Part shown: piece by piece, positions 26,632-34,725 of the stretch
Layout of the letters: every line of letters begins with the position of its first letter
Position numbering within the stretch: position 1 is the first letter of the stretch
NCBI RefSeq assembly: GCF_014201805.1
Contig: NZ_JACHFK010000004.1
Coordinates: 248,001 to 312,000 of the forward strand
From: Deinococcus metalli
Lineage (GTDB): Bacteria; Deinococcota; Deinococci; Deinococcales; Deinococcaceae
Length of the DNA: 64,000 nt
Direction: 5' to 3'
Position numbers and translations under genes: made by a program
The notes under the pieces: generated by a model
What the model was told of the DNA's origin: nothing
Database searches by the model: none
The model's input: only the letters and a program-made list of their open reading frames with translations

Positions 26632-27868
26632 CGTGAAAGACAAAACGGCCCCGCAAGACGCCCCCATGCAGCAGAAGAACTACACCGGCTACAAGTCCTT
26701 CTCGTACCTGGAGCCCGGCAAGGATTACAAGGTCTACCCGCTGGCGCAGGAACTGAACCGCGTCCAGAGCCGCCGCCCCGAGGTCACGCCCGAGCAGGAG
26801 GCCCGCGTCCGGCGCCTGTTCCAGGAGCAGCTGATGATCTCGCTGCACGACCACTGCTTCGTGGCGCCCGAGGACCTCAGCCAGTTCCTGGAATTCCGTC
26901 GCTGGGGCCGCGATTTCACCGGCTACGAGGGCCTGAGCGTGTCGGGTCTGGACGCCGTGTTCGACAACCTGATGAACGGCACCGCGATGATCACGTCGCG
27001 CGGCGGCTGGAAGTGGGACGACATCATCTACGACCTCGGGATGCGCCTGTCGGACATCGCGCACCAGGACATGGTCGTGCTGTGCCGCACCACCGAGGAC
27101 ATCGTGAACGCCAAGAAAAACGGGCAGATCGCGTTCATCGTGTCCATCGAGGGCGCGGCGATGATCGAGAACGAACTCGACCGCCTGGACATCCTGTACG
27201 GACTCGGCGTGCGCTGCCTGGGCATCGCGTACAGCGAGGGCAACCAGCTCGGCGGCGGCCTGAAGGAGCCGCGTGACGGTGGCCTGACCACCTTCGGGCG
27301 GCAGGCCGTGAAGCGCATGAACAAGCTCGGCATCGCCATCGACGTGAGCCACTCCGGCGACCAGACGGCCCTCGACACCATCGAGGTGAGCGACAAGCCG
27401 ATCTTCATCACGCACGCAGGCGCTCGGGCGCTGTGGAACTCCAACCGCCTGAAGCCCGACGACGTGATCCGGGCCTGCGCCGCGAAGGGCGGCGTGATCG
27501 GCATCGAGGCCGCGCCGCACACCACCCTGACCGAGAAGCACTCGCGGCACACCATCGAGTCGTTCATGGAGCACTTCGAGTACTGCGTGAACCTCGTCGG
27601 CATCGACCACGTGGCCTTCGGCCCCGACGTGCTGTTCGGTGACCACGTCGGTCTGCACGACGCCCTGACCGAGGCGCTGTCCATCGGCGCGTCGCGCGGG
27701 CACCTGAGCTACGACAAGGTGCCGTTCGTGGACGGTATCGAGAACCCCGCCGAGGCCTTCCCGAACATCGTCCGCTGGCTGGTGGCGCACGGCTACAGCG
27801 ACGAGGACATCGGCAAGGCGGTGGGCGGAAACATCATGCGCGTGCTGAAGGAGGCGTGGTACAAGTGA
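26624..27868 (+). CDS. M19-family membrane-dipeptidase-like enzyme
   Basis: A 414-residue cytoplasmic member of the renal dipeptidase (M19) family. It has the Glu of VSIEGAAMI, the two His of IDVSHSG and ITHAGAR, and the Asp of AFGPDVLFG. The first zinc motif reads SLHDHC (H75, H77), where the family usually has HxD, so one ligand appears changed from Asp to His. The enzymes cleave dipeptides, often with a D-residue at the C-terminal position. There is no signal peptide, so it acts on imported substrate. ATG 26624 overlaps the GATase-like gene by 8 bases. Confidence 0.88.
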   Translation: MTDVKDKTAPQDAPMQQKNYTGYKSFSYLEPGKDYKVYPLAQELNRVQSRRPEVTPEQEARVRRLFQEQLMISLHDHCFVAPEDLSQFLEFRRWGRDFTGYEGLSVSGLDAVFDNLMNGTAMITSRGGWKWDDIIYDLGMRLSDIAHQDMVVLCRTTEDIVNAKKNGQIAFIVSIEGAAMIENELDRLDILYGLGVRCLGIAYSEGNQLGGGLKEPRDGGLTTFGRQAVKRMNKLGIAIDVSHSGDQTALDTIEVSDKPIFITHAGARALWNSNRLKPDDVIRACAAKGGVIGIEAAPHTTLTEKHSRHTIESFMEHFEYCVNLVGIDHVAFGPDVLFGDHVGLHDALTEALSIGASRGHLSYDKVPFVDGIENPAEAFPNIVRWLVAHGYSDEDIGKAVGGNIMRVLKEAWYK

Positions 27869-28887
27869 GCCGCCGCGTCACCGTGAACGGCGTGGAACTC
27901 GTGTACGAGGACGGCGGCCAGGGCACGGCCATCGTGACCCTGCACGGCGGGCCCGGCATGGGCAGCCGCGCCGGCGACTGGGCCGCGTTCCAGCCGCTGA
28001 CCGACTCCTACCGTCTGGTCTCTTACGACCAGCGCGGCAACGGCGAGTCGGGGGCCGGCGAGCCGTACTCGCACGCGCAGTTCGTGTCCGATCTGGAGGC
28101 CCTGCGCGTGGAACTGAAGCTCGGCAAGATCGTGGTGCTGGGCGGCAGCTACGGCGGCTTTCTGGCGCTGGAGTACGCGCTGGCCCACCAGGAGCACGTC
28201 CACGCGGTGATCCTGCGCGACACCGCCGCCAGCAACCGCTTCCAGGGCACCAGCATGGACCGCGCCATGAGCAGCGGCTTCCCGATGGATCAGGAGCGGC
28301 TGGAGCGCCTGTTCGCCGGCAAGGTCGCCAGCGACGACGAGTTCCGCGAGAGCTTCGCCATGATCCAGCCGCTGTACACCGTGGAGCGCGACCCGGCCGC
28401 CGAGGCCGAGCGCCTGGCGCGCATTCCCTTCCGGTACGAGACGCACAACTGGGCCTTCAGCCGCAACCAGCCGGACTACGACCTGACCGGCCGCCTGCAC
28501 GAGATCGGGGTGCCGGTGCTGGTCACGGTCGGGCGCGAGGACTGGATCACGCCGCTGGAGGCCTCAGAAGAGCTGGCGGCAGGCCTGCCGAACAATGAGT
28601 TCGTGGTGTTCGAGCACAGCGGGCACTCGCCGCACATCGAGGAACGCGAGCGTTACCTGGGCGTGGTGCGGGACTTCCTGGCGCGGCACGTGCCGGCCCC
28701 CGCGCCCGCACGACGGCGGACCCGGTCGTTCAGCCGATCACGCCGGAGGAACGCGCCCAGCGCGCCCGGACCGTCTTCGAGCACCTGCCGGCGGGCACGG
28801 ACGCGGCCGTGCTGTTCGACGACCAGTTCATCCAGTACTTTGCCAGCTTCGCGTTCCACGCGACCGAGCGGCCTATCGCCCTGCTGA
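27865..28887 (+). CDS. Alpha/beta hydrolase, S33 proline-iminopeptidase-like (reading frame probably over-extended)
   Basis: The GTG at 27865 overlaps the dipeptidase stop (GTGA). The motifs HGGPG (oxyanion region), GGSYGG (S95), D226 in GREDW and H254 in HSGHSP complete an S33 triad, so it should release an N-terminal residue from small peptides or amides. The natural protein would end near residue 282. Beyond that the frame reads 58 Arg/Ser-rich residues that overlap the next gene and look like out-of-frame translation. A T instead of C at 28711 would give TGA here and ATG for the next gene. Confidence 0.85.
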   Translation: MSRRVTVNGVELVYEDGGQGTAIVTLHGGPGMGSRAGDWAAFQPLTDSYRLVSYDQRGNGESGAGEPYSHAQFVSDLEALRVELKLGKIVVLGGSYGGFLALEYALAHQEHVHAVILRDTAASNRFQGTSMDRAMSSGFPMDQERLERLFAGKVASDDEFRESFAMIQPLYTVERDPAAEAERLARIPFRYETHNWAFSRNQPDYDLTGRLHEIGVPVLVTVGREDWITPLEASEELAAGLPNNEFVVFEHSGHSPHIEERERYLGVVRDFLARHVPAPAPARRRTRSFSRSRRRNAPSAPGPSSSTCRRARTRPCCSTTSSSSTLPASRSTRPSGLSPC

Positions 28888-29912
28888 TCCTGCCCGGCGG
28901 GGAGCGGCACCTGTTCGTGCCCCGTCTGGAACGGGAGCACGCGCAGACCTTCGCGCAGGCCGAGCGCGTGGTGGACTACCCCGAGTACCCCGGCGACGTC
29001 CACCCCATGCAGCGCCTCGCCGTACACCTGAAAGCCCTGGGGCTGGATCGCGGCCGGATCGGCGTGGACCACGACGGCTACCCGGCCGTGATGGGCTACA
29101 GCGGGCCGCCCGTCAGCGAGGTGCTGCCGGACGCGACGGTGCTGCGGGTCTCGCCGGGGATCGACGAGCAGATGGCGCTCAAATCGCCGGCGGAACTCGC
29201 GCTGATCCGCGAGAGCGTGCGCTGGGGCGACCACGCCCACCGCCTGCTCCAGAAGTACACCGAGATCGGCGCGAGCGAGACCGATGTGGAAGCGCGCGCG
29301 ACCCGCGAGGCGACCGCCGCCATGGTGGCGGCCATCGGCGAGCAGCGCCGCACCCCCAACCGCTGGCTGAGCGGCGCGGTCGCGCTGTACCGCGGGCAGA
29401 TCGGAGCGGCCAGCGCGTTGCCGCACGCCATGACCAGCGGCGTGCGCTTCCAGGCCGGCGACACCCTGGTGACCGGTGCCGGAGCGGGGGTCGGGGGCTA
29501 CCTCAGCGAACTCGAACGCACCATGTTCATGGGCGAGCCCACGGCCGAGCAGCGCACCTTCTTCGCGCACATGCTGGCGCTCCAGGACATCGCCTTCGAG
29601 GCCCTGAAGCCCGGCGCGACATGTGCCAGCGTGGACGTCGCGGTGCAGGCGTACATCGACCGCGAGGGCCTCCAGGCGTACTGGCGGCACCACGTGGGGC
29701 ACGGGCTGGAGCAGCGCATCCACGAGGCCCCGTTCCTCGACCGGGGCGACGCGCGCGTGCTGCGGCCCGGCATGGTGCTGAGCGTCGAGCCGGGGCTGTA
29801 CGTGCCGGGCCTGGGCGGCTTCCGGCACTCGGACACCATCCTGATCACGGACAGCGGTATGGAGATCCTGACGTTCTACCCGAGACAGCTCGACGACCTG
29901 ATCATCGGCTGA
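28710..29912 (+). CDS. M24-family (creatinase-fold) hydrolase with degenerate metal site; start codon reads ACG
   Basis: A paralogue of the M24 protein at 2626. Homology covers the whole chain only if translation begins near 28710, giving 400 residues against 403. The codon there is ACG, inside ACGA where the operon otherwise uses ATGA overlaps; the first conventional start, GTG 28809, would cut 33 residues from the N-terminal domain. The catalytic half repeats the pattern of its paralogue: VTGAGAGVGGYLSELERT lacks both Asp ligands, VGHG and SVEPG keep His and Glu, and RHSDT lacks the last Glu. A metal-free creatinase-like reaction on the imported compound is likely. Confidence 0.8.
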   Translation, partial: TTADPVVQPITPEERAQRARTVFEHLPAGTDAAVLFDDQFIQYFASFAFHATERPIALLILPGGERHLFVPRLEREHAQTFAQAERVVDYPEYPGDVHPMQRLAVHLKALGLDRGRIGVDHDGYPAVMGYSGPPVSEVLPDATVLRVSPGIDEQMALKSPAELALIRESVRWGDHAHRLLQKYTEIGASETDVEARATREATAAMVAAIGEQRRTPNRWLSGAVALYRGQIGAASALPHAMTSGVRFQAGDTLVTGAGAGVGGYLSELERTMFMGEPTAEQRTFFAHMLALQDIAFEALKPGATCASVDVAVQAYIDREGLQAYWRHHVGHGLEQRIHEAPFLDRGDARVLRPGMVLSVEPGLYVPGLGGFRHSDTILITDSGMEILTFYPRQLDDLIIG

Positions 29913-29922
29913 GCGGGAATGG

Positions 29923-29964
29923 GGGCACGGCGGCCGAGGGGAGCATCCTCCGGCCGCCGTGCCC
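29923..29964. terminator. Convergent terminator hairpin
   Basis: A 14-bp perfect stem (GGGCACGGCGGCCG with its complement), extended by GAGG/CCTC, lies between the M24 gene and the convergent MFS gene. It can terminate both. Confidence 0.75.
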
Positions 29965-29976
29965 TGTGTCGTGAAA

Positions 29977-31125
29977 TCAGCCCGGCGGCGGGCGGCGGTC
30001 CAGCAGCAGGGCAGCGCCCAGCAGCGCGGCCGGCACCAGACCGTACGCCACCTGCAGGTCCAACCGGTCGGCCAGCGCCCCCAGCGCCAGCGGAGCGAGC
30101 AGGATCGCCACGCCGACCGCCAGCGTGATCCGCGTGCTGGCGAGGTCCTGCGCGTCCGGCGCGGCTGCCAGCGCCAGCGACAGGCCCAGCGGATACAGGT
30201 TCGCCACGCCCAGTCCCGTGACGATCAGACCCGCCGCCCGCCACCCGGACACCGGGGCCAGCCAGAACACGGTGAAGCCGGCGGCCGTGACGGCCAGCGC
30301 CGCGCCGATCACCTGGGGCGTTGAGGCCCGCACCCGGCGGATCACCACGCCTCCCAGCAGCCGACCGGCCAGCAGGGCGAGCAGGTACGCGCTGAAGGTC
30401 CGGGCCGCCGCCTCCGGCGCGAGGCCGCGGGTGGTCAGGTAGGCGGCGCCCCAGAAGGACAGCCCCCACTCGACCGTCACGATGGCGAACACCAGACCCC
30501 AGCTTCGCCAGAAGGCGCGTGGCAGGGGCTGCGATGGACGGCCGGAAGCAGGAGCGGCCGCGACCTCCGGTCGTGTGCCCGGTCTCCACACCGACAGCGC
30601 CACGGCCGCGAGCACCGGCAGCAGCAGAGCGGCCCGCCAGCCGGCGCCGGCCTGCTGAAGGGTGCCGATCAGCCAGCCGGCGGCGCTGCCGCTGACGCTG
30701 GACACGATGCCCGCCTCGACGAGCGCGGTGCGCTGGTGGGCCGCGTCCCGGTCGGCCAGCAGCGTCTGCGCGGTGGTGACCAGCACCGTGGCGCCCACGC
30801 CCAGCACGGCGGCGGCCAGCAGGCTCAGCACCGGGCTGTGCGCGGCCGCGAGCAGCGCGAGCGCCAGCCCGGTACCCAGCGCGCCCAGCCGGACACTGCC
30901 GGCGCGGCCCACCCGGGCGGTGAGGCGCTCGCCCGCGGCACCAACGGCCACTGCTCCGGCAGCGAACATGGTCGCGTGCAGGCCCGCCAGCGCGTAGTCG
31001 AGGTGCAGTTCTGCACGCAGGAACGGCACGGCCGGCCCCAGCAGGGCGACGGCATAGGTGTACAGCGCGAAGCCGGCGTACCCGAGCCCGGCCTGACGGT
31101 CGCGGGTGAAGGCCGGGGTGTTCAG
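29977..31125 (-). CDS. MFS transporter, probable CTG start
   Basis: A major facilitator superfamily protein with about twelve membrane segments. The first conventional start, GTG 31029, falls after the first membrane segment. In-frame sequence upstream (QAGLGYAGFALYTYAVALLG) is clearly that segment, so translation should begin near CTG 31125, giving 382 residues; GGCAGGA lies just upstream, inside the end of the DppC gene. No in-frame ATG, GTG or TTG exists between. It is the last gene of a minus-strand operon with a binding protein and two permeases. Direction of transport and substrate are unknown; efflux of a breakdown product is possible. Confidence 0.82.
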   Translation of the reverse strand: MNTPAFTRDRQAGLGYAGFALYTYAVALLGPAVPFLRAELHLDYALAGLHATMFAAGAVAVGAAGERLTARVGRAGSVRLGALGTGLALALLAAAHSPVLSLLAAAVLGVGATVLVTTAQTLLADRDAAHQRTALVEAGIVSSVSGSAAGWLIGTLQQAGAGWRAALLLPVLAAVALSVWRPGTRPEVAAAPASGRPSQPLPRAFWRSWGLVFAIVTVEWGLSFWGAAYLTTRGLAPEAAARTFSAYLLALLAGRLLGGVVIRRVRASTPQVIGAALAVTAAGFTVFWLAPVSGWRAAGLIVTGLGVANLYPLGLSLALAAAPDAQDLASTRITLAVGVAILLAPLALGALADRLDLQVAYGLVPAALLGAALLLDRRPPPG

Positions 31126-31126
31126 G

Positions 31127-32008
31127 TCAGTCCTGCCCGCGCAGCCGGGGATCGAGGACGTCGCGCAGGCTGTCGCCGAGCAGGTTGAAGCCGAGCGACG
31201 CGACCAGAATGGCTAGGCCGCTGAACACCGCCGGCCACGGTTGCAGCGTCAGGTACGAGCGGGCCTCGGACAGCATCAGGCCCAGGCTGGGGGTGGGTGG
31301 GCGGGTGCCCAGGCCGAGAAAGGACAAGGACGCCTCGACCAGGATGGCGGTCGAGAGGGCCAGCGACGTCTGCACCAGCAGCACGGCCACGATGTTCGGC
31401 AGGATGTGCCGGAAGATCACGCGGCCGTCGCTGGCACCCAGGGCCTGCGCGGCGCTGACATATTCGCTGGACTTGAGCACCAGCGCCGGGGCGCGCAGCA
31501 GCCGGGCGAAGGTCGGGATGTACACGATGCCGATGGCGAGCGCCGAATTTGCCGGCCCCGGCCCGATCACCGCGACGATGCCGATGGCGAGCAGGATCAC
31601 CGGGAAGGCCAGCAGCACGTCCATTACGCGCATCACCACGCGGTCGAGCAACCCGCCCACGTACGCGGCCAGGATGCCCAGCGTGCCGCCGATCAGCAGC
31701 GCGATCCCCACCGCTCCGAAGGCCACGCCCAGCGACGAGCGGTAGCCGTACAGCAGCCGGGCCAGGGTGTCGCGGCCGAATTGATCCGTGCCGAGCAGGT
31801 GCCCCGCCGACGGGCCGCTGAGGCGGTGCAGGATGTCCTGCCGGAAGGGATCGACCGGCGCCAGAGGACCGGCGAACACGCCCAGCACGAGCACCAGCAC
31901 GCTCAGCACGAAGCCCAGGCGCCCCAGCGGGTCGCGCCACAGCCGGGCCAGCAGGCCGTTTGAGACACGCCGAATGGGGACCGTCTCCGGCTGCGTCGCG
32001 GCGCTCAC
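31127..32008 (-). CDS. Dipeptide-type ABC transporter permease (DppC-like)
   Basis: A 293-residue permease with LLGTDQFGRDTLARL near residue 73, six membrane spans and the loop SSEYVSAAQALGASDGRVIF. GTG 32008 overlaps the DppB stop (GTGA). The 3' end abuts the MFS gene. Confidence 0.94.
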   Translation of the reverse strand: MSAATQPETVPIRRVSNGLLARLWRDPLGRLGFVLSVLVLVLGVFAGPLAPVDPFRQDILHRLSGPSAGHLLGTDQFGRDTLARLLYGYRSSLGVAFGAVGIALLIGGTLGILAAYVGGLLDRVVMRVMDVLLAFPVILLAIGIVAVIGPGPANSALAIGIVYIPTFARLLRAPALVLKSSEYVSAAQALGASDGRVIFRHILPNIVAVLLVQTSLALSTAILVEASLSFLGLGTRPPTPSLGLMLSEARSYLTLQPWPAVFSGLAILVASLGFNLLGDSLRDVLDPRLRGQD

Positions 32009-32955
32009 CGATACTCCACGCGGGGATCGACGGCCGCGTACAGCAGGTCCACCACGAAGTTGATCAGCACGAAGCCGGCGGTGACGACCAGGATGGCGCC
32101 CTGCACCAGCGCGTAGTTGCGTTCATTGATGGCGCCCACGATCAGGCGCCCGAAGCCGGGGATGGCGAAGACCTGCTCGACCACGATGGCCCCGCCGAAC
32201 AGGTAGCCGGCCTGGATGCCCAGCACCGTCAGCAGCGGCACCATGGCGTTACGCAGGGCGTGGCGGTACAGCACCCGGCGCTCGGACAGGCCCTTGGAGC
32301 GCGCGGTGCGGATGAAATCCTGGCCCAGCACCTCCAGCAGCGACGAGCGCAGGATGCGGATCAGGCCCGCGAGCAGCGGCAGGGCGAGCGCGATGACCGG
32401 CAGCACCAGCCGCGACACGTGGCCCAGCGGATCGGTGGTGAAGGGCACGTAGCCGATGGTCGCCCAGTCCGGCGCGACCACGAACGCCACGTAGATGAAC
32501 AGCGTGCCGAGCCAGAACGCGGGCGTGGTGATCCCGGCGATGGTGAAAAAGCGGATGGTGCGTTCCACGCCGGAGTTGCGCCACGACGCGGTCAGCAGGC
32601 CCAGCGGCACGGCCAGGACGCTGGCGAGCAGCAGCGGCAGCACCGTGAGCTCCAGCGTGACCGGGAGCCGCGCCAGGATCTCCTGGCTGATCGGCGCGCC
32701 GGTCCACACGCTCTTGCCCAGGTCGCCGCGCAGCACCCCGGCCAGCCAGCCGCCGTACTGCGTGAGCAGCGGCTGGTCCAGGCCCAGGGTGTGGCGCATC
32801 TGGGCGATCTGCTCGGGCGTGACCTCGGTGTTCGCGCCGAGCAGGATCTGCACCGCGTCGCCCGGGATCAGGCGGATCATCAGGAACACCAGCACGGACA
32901 CGCCCAGCAGGATGACCAGCAGATCGACCAGCCGTCTGGCGGCGTAGCTCAGCAT
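32005..32955 (-). CDS. Dipeptide-type ABC transporter permease (DppB-like)
   Basis: A 316-residue permease with six membrane spans and the EAA loop QDFIRTARSKGLSERRVLYR. It begins 19 bases after the binding-protein gene without the hairpin seen at the other two binding-protein/permease junctions. Confidence 0.94.
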   Translation of the reverse strand: MLSYAARRLVDLLVILLGVSVLVFLMIRLIPGDAVQILLGANTEVTPEQIAQMRHTLGLDQPLLTQYGGWLAGVLRGDLGKSVWTGAPISQEILARLPVTLELTVLPLLLASVLAVPLGLLTASWRNSGVERTIRFFTIAGITTPAFWLGTLFIYVAFVVAPDWATIGYVPFTTDPLGHVSRLVLPVIALALPLLAGLIRILRSSLLEVLGQDFIRTARSKGLSERRVLYRHALRNAMVPLLTVLGIQAGYLFGGAIVVEQVFAIPGFGRLIVGAINERNYALVQGAILVVTAGFVLINFVVDLLYAAVDPRVEYR

Positions 32956-32974
32956 GGCCGCACAGATCCGGCAG

Positions 32975-34489
32975 TCATTCCTTGCTGATCCACGTGGTCT
33001 TCAGCGCCGCGAGCGAGCGGGTGGGATTGGGCGTGAAGCCCCTGACCTCGCTGCGGGCGGCCGAGTACAGCGCGCCGTAGGCGAGGAAGGCCAGCGGCCC
33101 GCGGCACGCCAGGGTCTTCTGGAGCTGCGCGTAGGTGCGGACGCGGCTGCCGTTCGAGGTGGTCGAGCGGCCCTGTTCGAGCAGCGCGTCCACCGCCGGG
33201 TCCTTGTACTTGAAGACGTTGGTGGAGCCGCCCGACACGACCGTGCGGTACAGCTGGCCGTCGGGGTCGATGGAGCCGCCGTTCTGCGACACGAAGGCGT
33301 CGAAGTTGGAGTTGCGCCAGTTCTGGACGAAGGAGCCGAACTCCTGGATGTCGATCTTCGCGCGGAAGCCGGCCGGGGCGAGTTCGGCCTGCAACACCTG
33401 CGCGGTGTCGGCCACCGTCTTGATGGTCGAGAACGTCAGGATCGAGAAGTCCACGCCGTTCGGGTAGCCGGCCTGCCGGAGCAGGTCTCTGGCCTTGGCG
33501 GGGTTGTAGCTGTAGCACGGGAAGTTGTTGACCGGCGTGGCGTAGGCCTTGAGCGCCGGCGGGATCGGGCCGCCGGGCTGGGCATCCCCGAAGTACACGC
33601 CCTGCACGATCTCCGGGCGGTTGATCGCGTAGTTCAGCGCCTCGCGCACGCGCGGGTCGTCGAAGGGCTTGCGGGTCACGTTCATGCCGAGCAGGCTGTA
33701 CGCGAGGTCCTGCGAGCGCAGCAGCTGCACGCTGCGGGCGCCCTTGAGGGTCACGGCGACGCTGGCGTCGATGTTGGGCAGGAACTGATACGTGCCGCTC
33801 TGCAGACCGAGCTGCCTGGTCGAGGCGTCCGGGACGATGTTGAACTTCAGGCCGTCGAGATACGGCTGGCCCTTGGCCCAGTAGCTGGGGTTCTTGTCGA
33901 GCAGCAGCGCGGTATCGGGAATCCACTGCTTGAGCACGAAGGGCCCGGTGCCGACCGCCGCGCGCTGGAGGTTGCCGCCGCCCTCGACGTACTTCTGATC
34001 CACGATGGCGATGGTCGCCACCTCGCTCAGGAAGGGCGCGTAGGGCTTGCTGAGGGTGAACGTGACCTGCGTGGGACTGCTCGCCTTCACGGACGTGACG
34101 GACGCGAGGCGGCTGGCCAGCGGCGAGGCCGTCTTGGAGTCCTTGACGCGGTTCATGGAGTACACGACGTCGGCGGCCGTGAAGGGATCGCCGTTGTGGA
34201 ACTTCACGCCGGAGCGCAGCGTGAAGGTGTAGGTCAGGCCGTCGTCGCTGCGGGTGTACTTGCTGGCGAGCAGCGGGCGGATCTTGAGCGCCGGGTCGAT
34301 GTCGAGCAGGCCCTCGTAGATCTGGCCGGTCACCACGAAGGTCGAGAACGCGGTGGCGACGTGCGGGTCGAGGCCCACCGGCGACTGGTCCACGGCGAGC
34401 TGGAGGGTGCCCCCGCGCGTGACCTGCTGCGCCGAGGCGGTGACCAGGAGCATGCTGCTGACGAGGGCGGCTCTCAGGAACGTTTTCAT
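32975..34489 (-). CDS. ABC transporter periplasmic peptide-binding protein
   Basis: A 504-residue family 5 solute-binding protein. ATG 34489 follows GGAGG and starts a signal peptide (MKTFLRAALVSSMLLVTASA) without lipobox. Family blocks include FTLRSGVKFHNGDPFTAADV and VREALNYAINRPEIVQGVYF. Its promoter (34556-34584) overlaps a set of direct repeats shared with the divergent anmK, so a murein-derived peptide is one possible ligand; that is inference from position only. Confidence 0.93.
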   Translation of the reverse strand: MKTFLRAALVSSMLLVTASAQQVTRGGTLQLAVDQSPVGLDPHVATAFSTFVVTGQIYEGLLDIDPALKIRPLLASKYTRSDDGLTYTFTLRSGVKFHNGDPFTAADVVYSMNRVKDSKTASPLASRLASVTSVKASSPTQVTFTLSKPYAPFLSEVATIAIVDQKYVEGGGNLQRAAVGTGPFVLKQWIPDTALLLDKNPSYWAKGQPYLDGLKFNIVPDASTRQLGLQSGTYQFLPNIDASVAVTLKGARSVQLLRSQDLAYSLLGMNVTRKPFDDPRVREALNYAINRPEIVQGVYFGDAQPGGPIPPALKAYATPVNNFPCYSYNPAKARDLLRQAGYPNGVDFSILTFSTIKTVADTAQVLQAELAPAGFRAKIDIQEFGSFVQNWRNSNFDAFVSQNGGSIDPDGQLYRTVVSGGSTNVFKYKDPAVDALLEQGRSTTSNGSRVRTYAQLQKTLACRGPLAFLAYGALYSAARSEVRGFTPNPTRSLAALKTTWISKE

Positions 34490-34555
34490 GTCCTTCCTCC
34501 TGCCCGCAGGGGTGACACGGGCATAGACCACTGGTGCGATTGGTGCGACGAGAGG

Positions 34556-34584
34556 AGTGTAGTAGGTTCCATTCTGGTATTCAA
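34556..34584 (-). promoter_or_regulatory. Promoter of the binding-protein / MFS operon
   Basis: Minus-strand TTGAAT (34579-34584) and TACACT (34556-34561) are 17 bases apart. The -35 is embedded between two TGGTAT repeats, so a protein bound there would block polymerase. Confidence 0.6.
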
Positions 34585-34602
34585 CTGGTATAGTCGTGGT
34601 AT
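34575..34602. promoter_or_regulatory. Triple TGGTAT direct-repeat operator between divergent genes
   Basis: TGGTAT occurs at 34575-34580, 34586-34591 and 34597-34602, exactly 11 bp apart, so all three face one side of the helix. The block overlaps the -35 of the minus operon and the TATAGT -10-like element (34589-34594) for anmK. The unit ACTGGTATAG resembles half-sites of GntR/HutC amino-sugar regulators such as NagR and DasR, which would suit anmK; that likeness is suggestive only. Confidence 0.5.
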
Positions 34603-34656
34603 CAGGACGCTTCGCCGTGCCCCACCCGGACGGCTCCATCAGGAAGGTACTCCACC

Positions 34657-34725
34657 GTGACCCAAGGCGCTGTGCTCCACGACGACCCGTTCCCTGCTCC
34701 CCTCTCCACCCGGGCGGCCGCGTGA
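34657..34725 (+). CDS. Possible 22-residue leader peptide upstream of anmK
   Basis: GTG 34657 follows AGGAAGGTA at a good distance and opens a frame of 22 codons whose TGA overlaps the anmK GTG (GTGA). anmK itself has a weak ribosome site, so coupling through this short frame is plausible. It could also be chance. Confidence 0.3.
   Translation: MTQGAVLHDDPFPAPLSTRAAA

Noticed and set aside
28595..29974. 459-codon plus frame across the S33/M24 junction
   Set aside because: Arg/Pro/Gly-rich out-of-frame translation of the M24 gene; considered as a possible fusion but it lacks both proteins' motifs.
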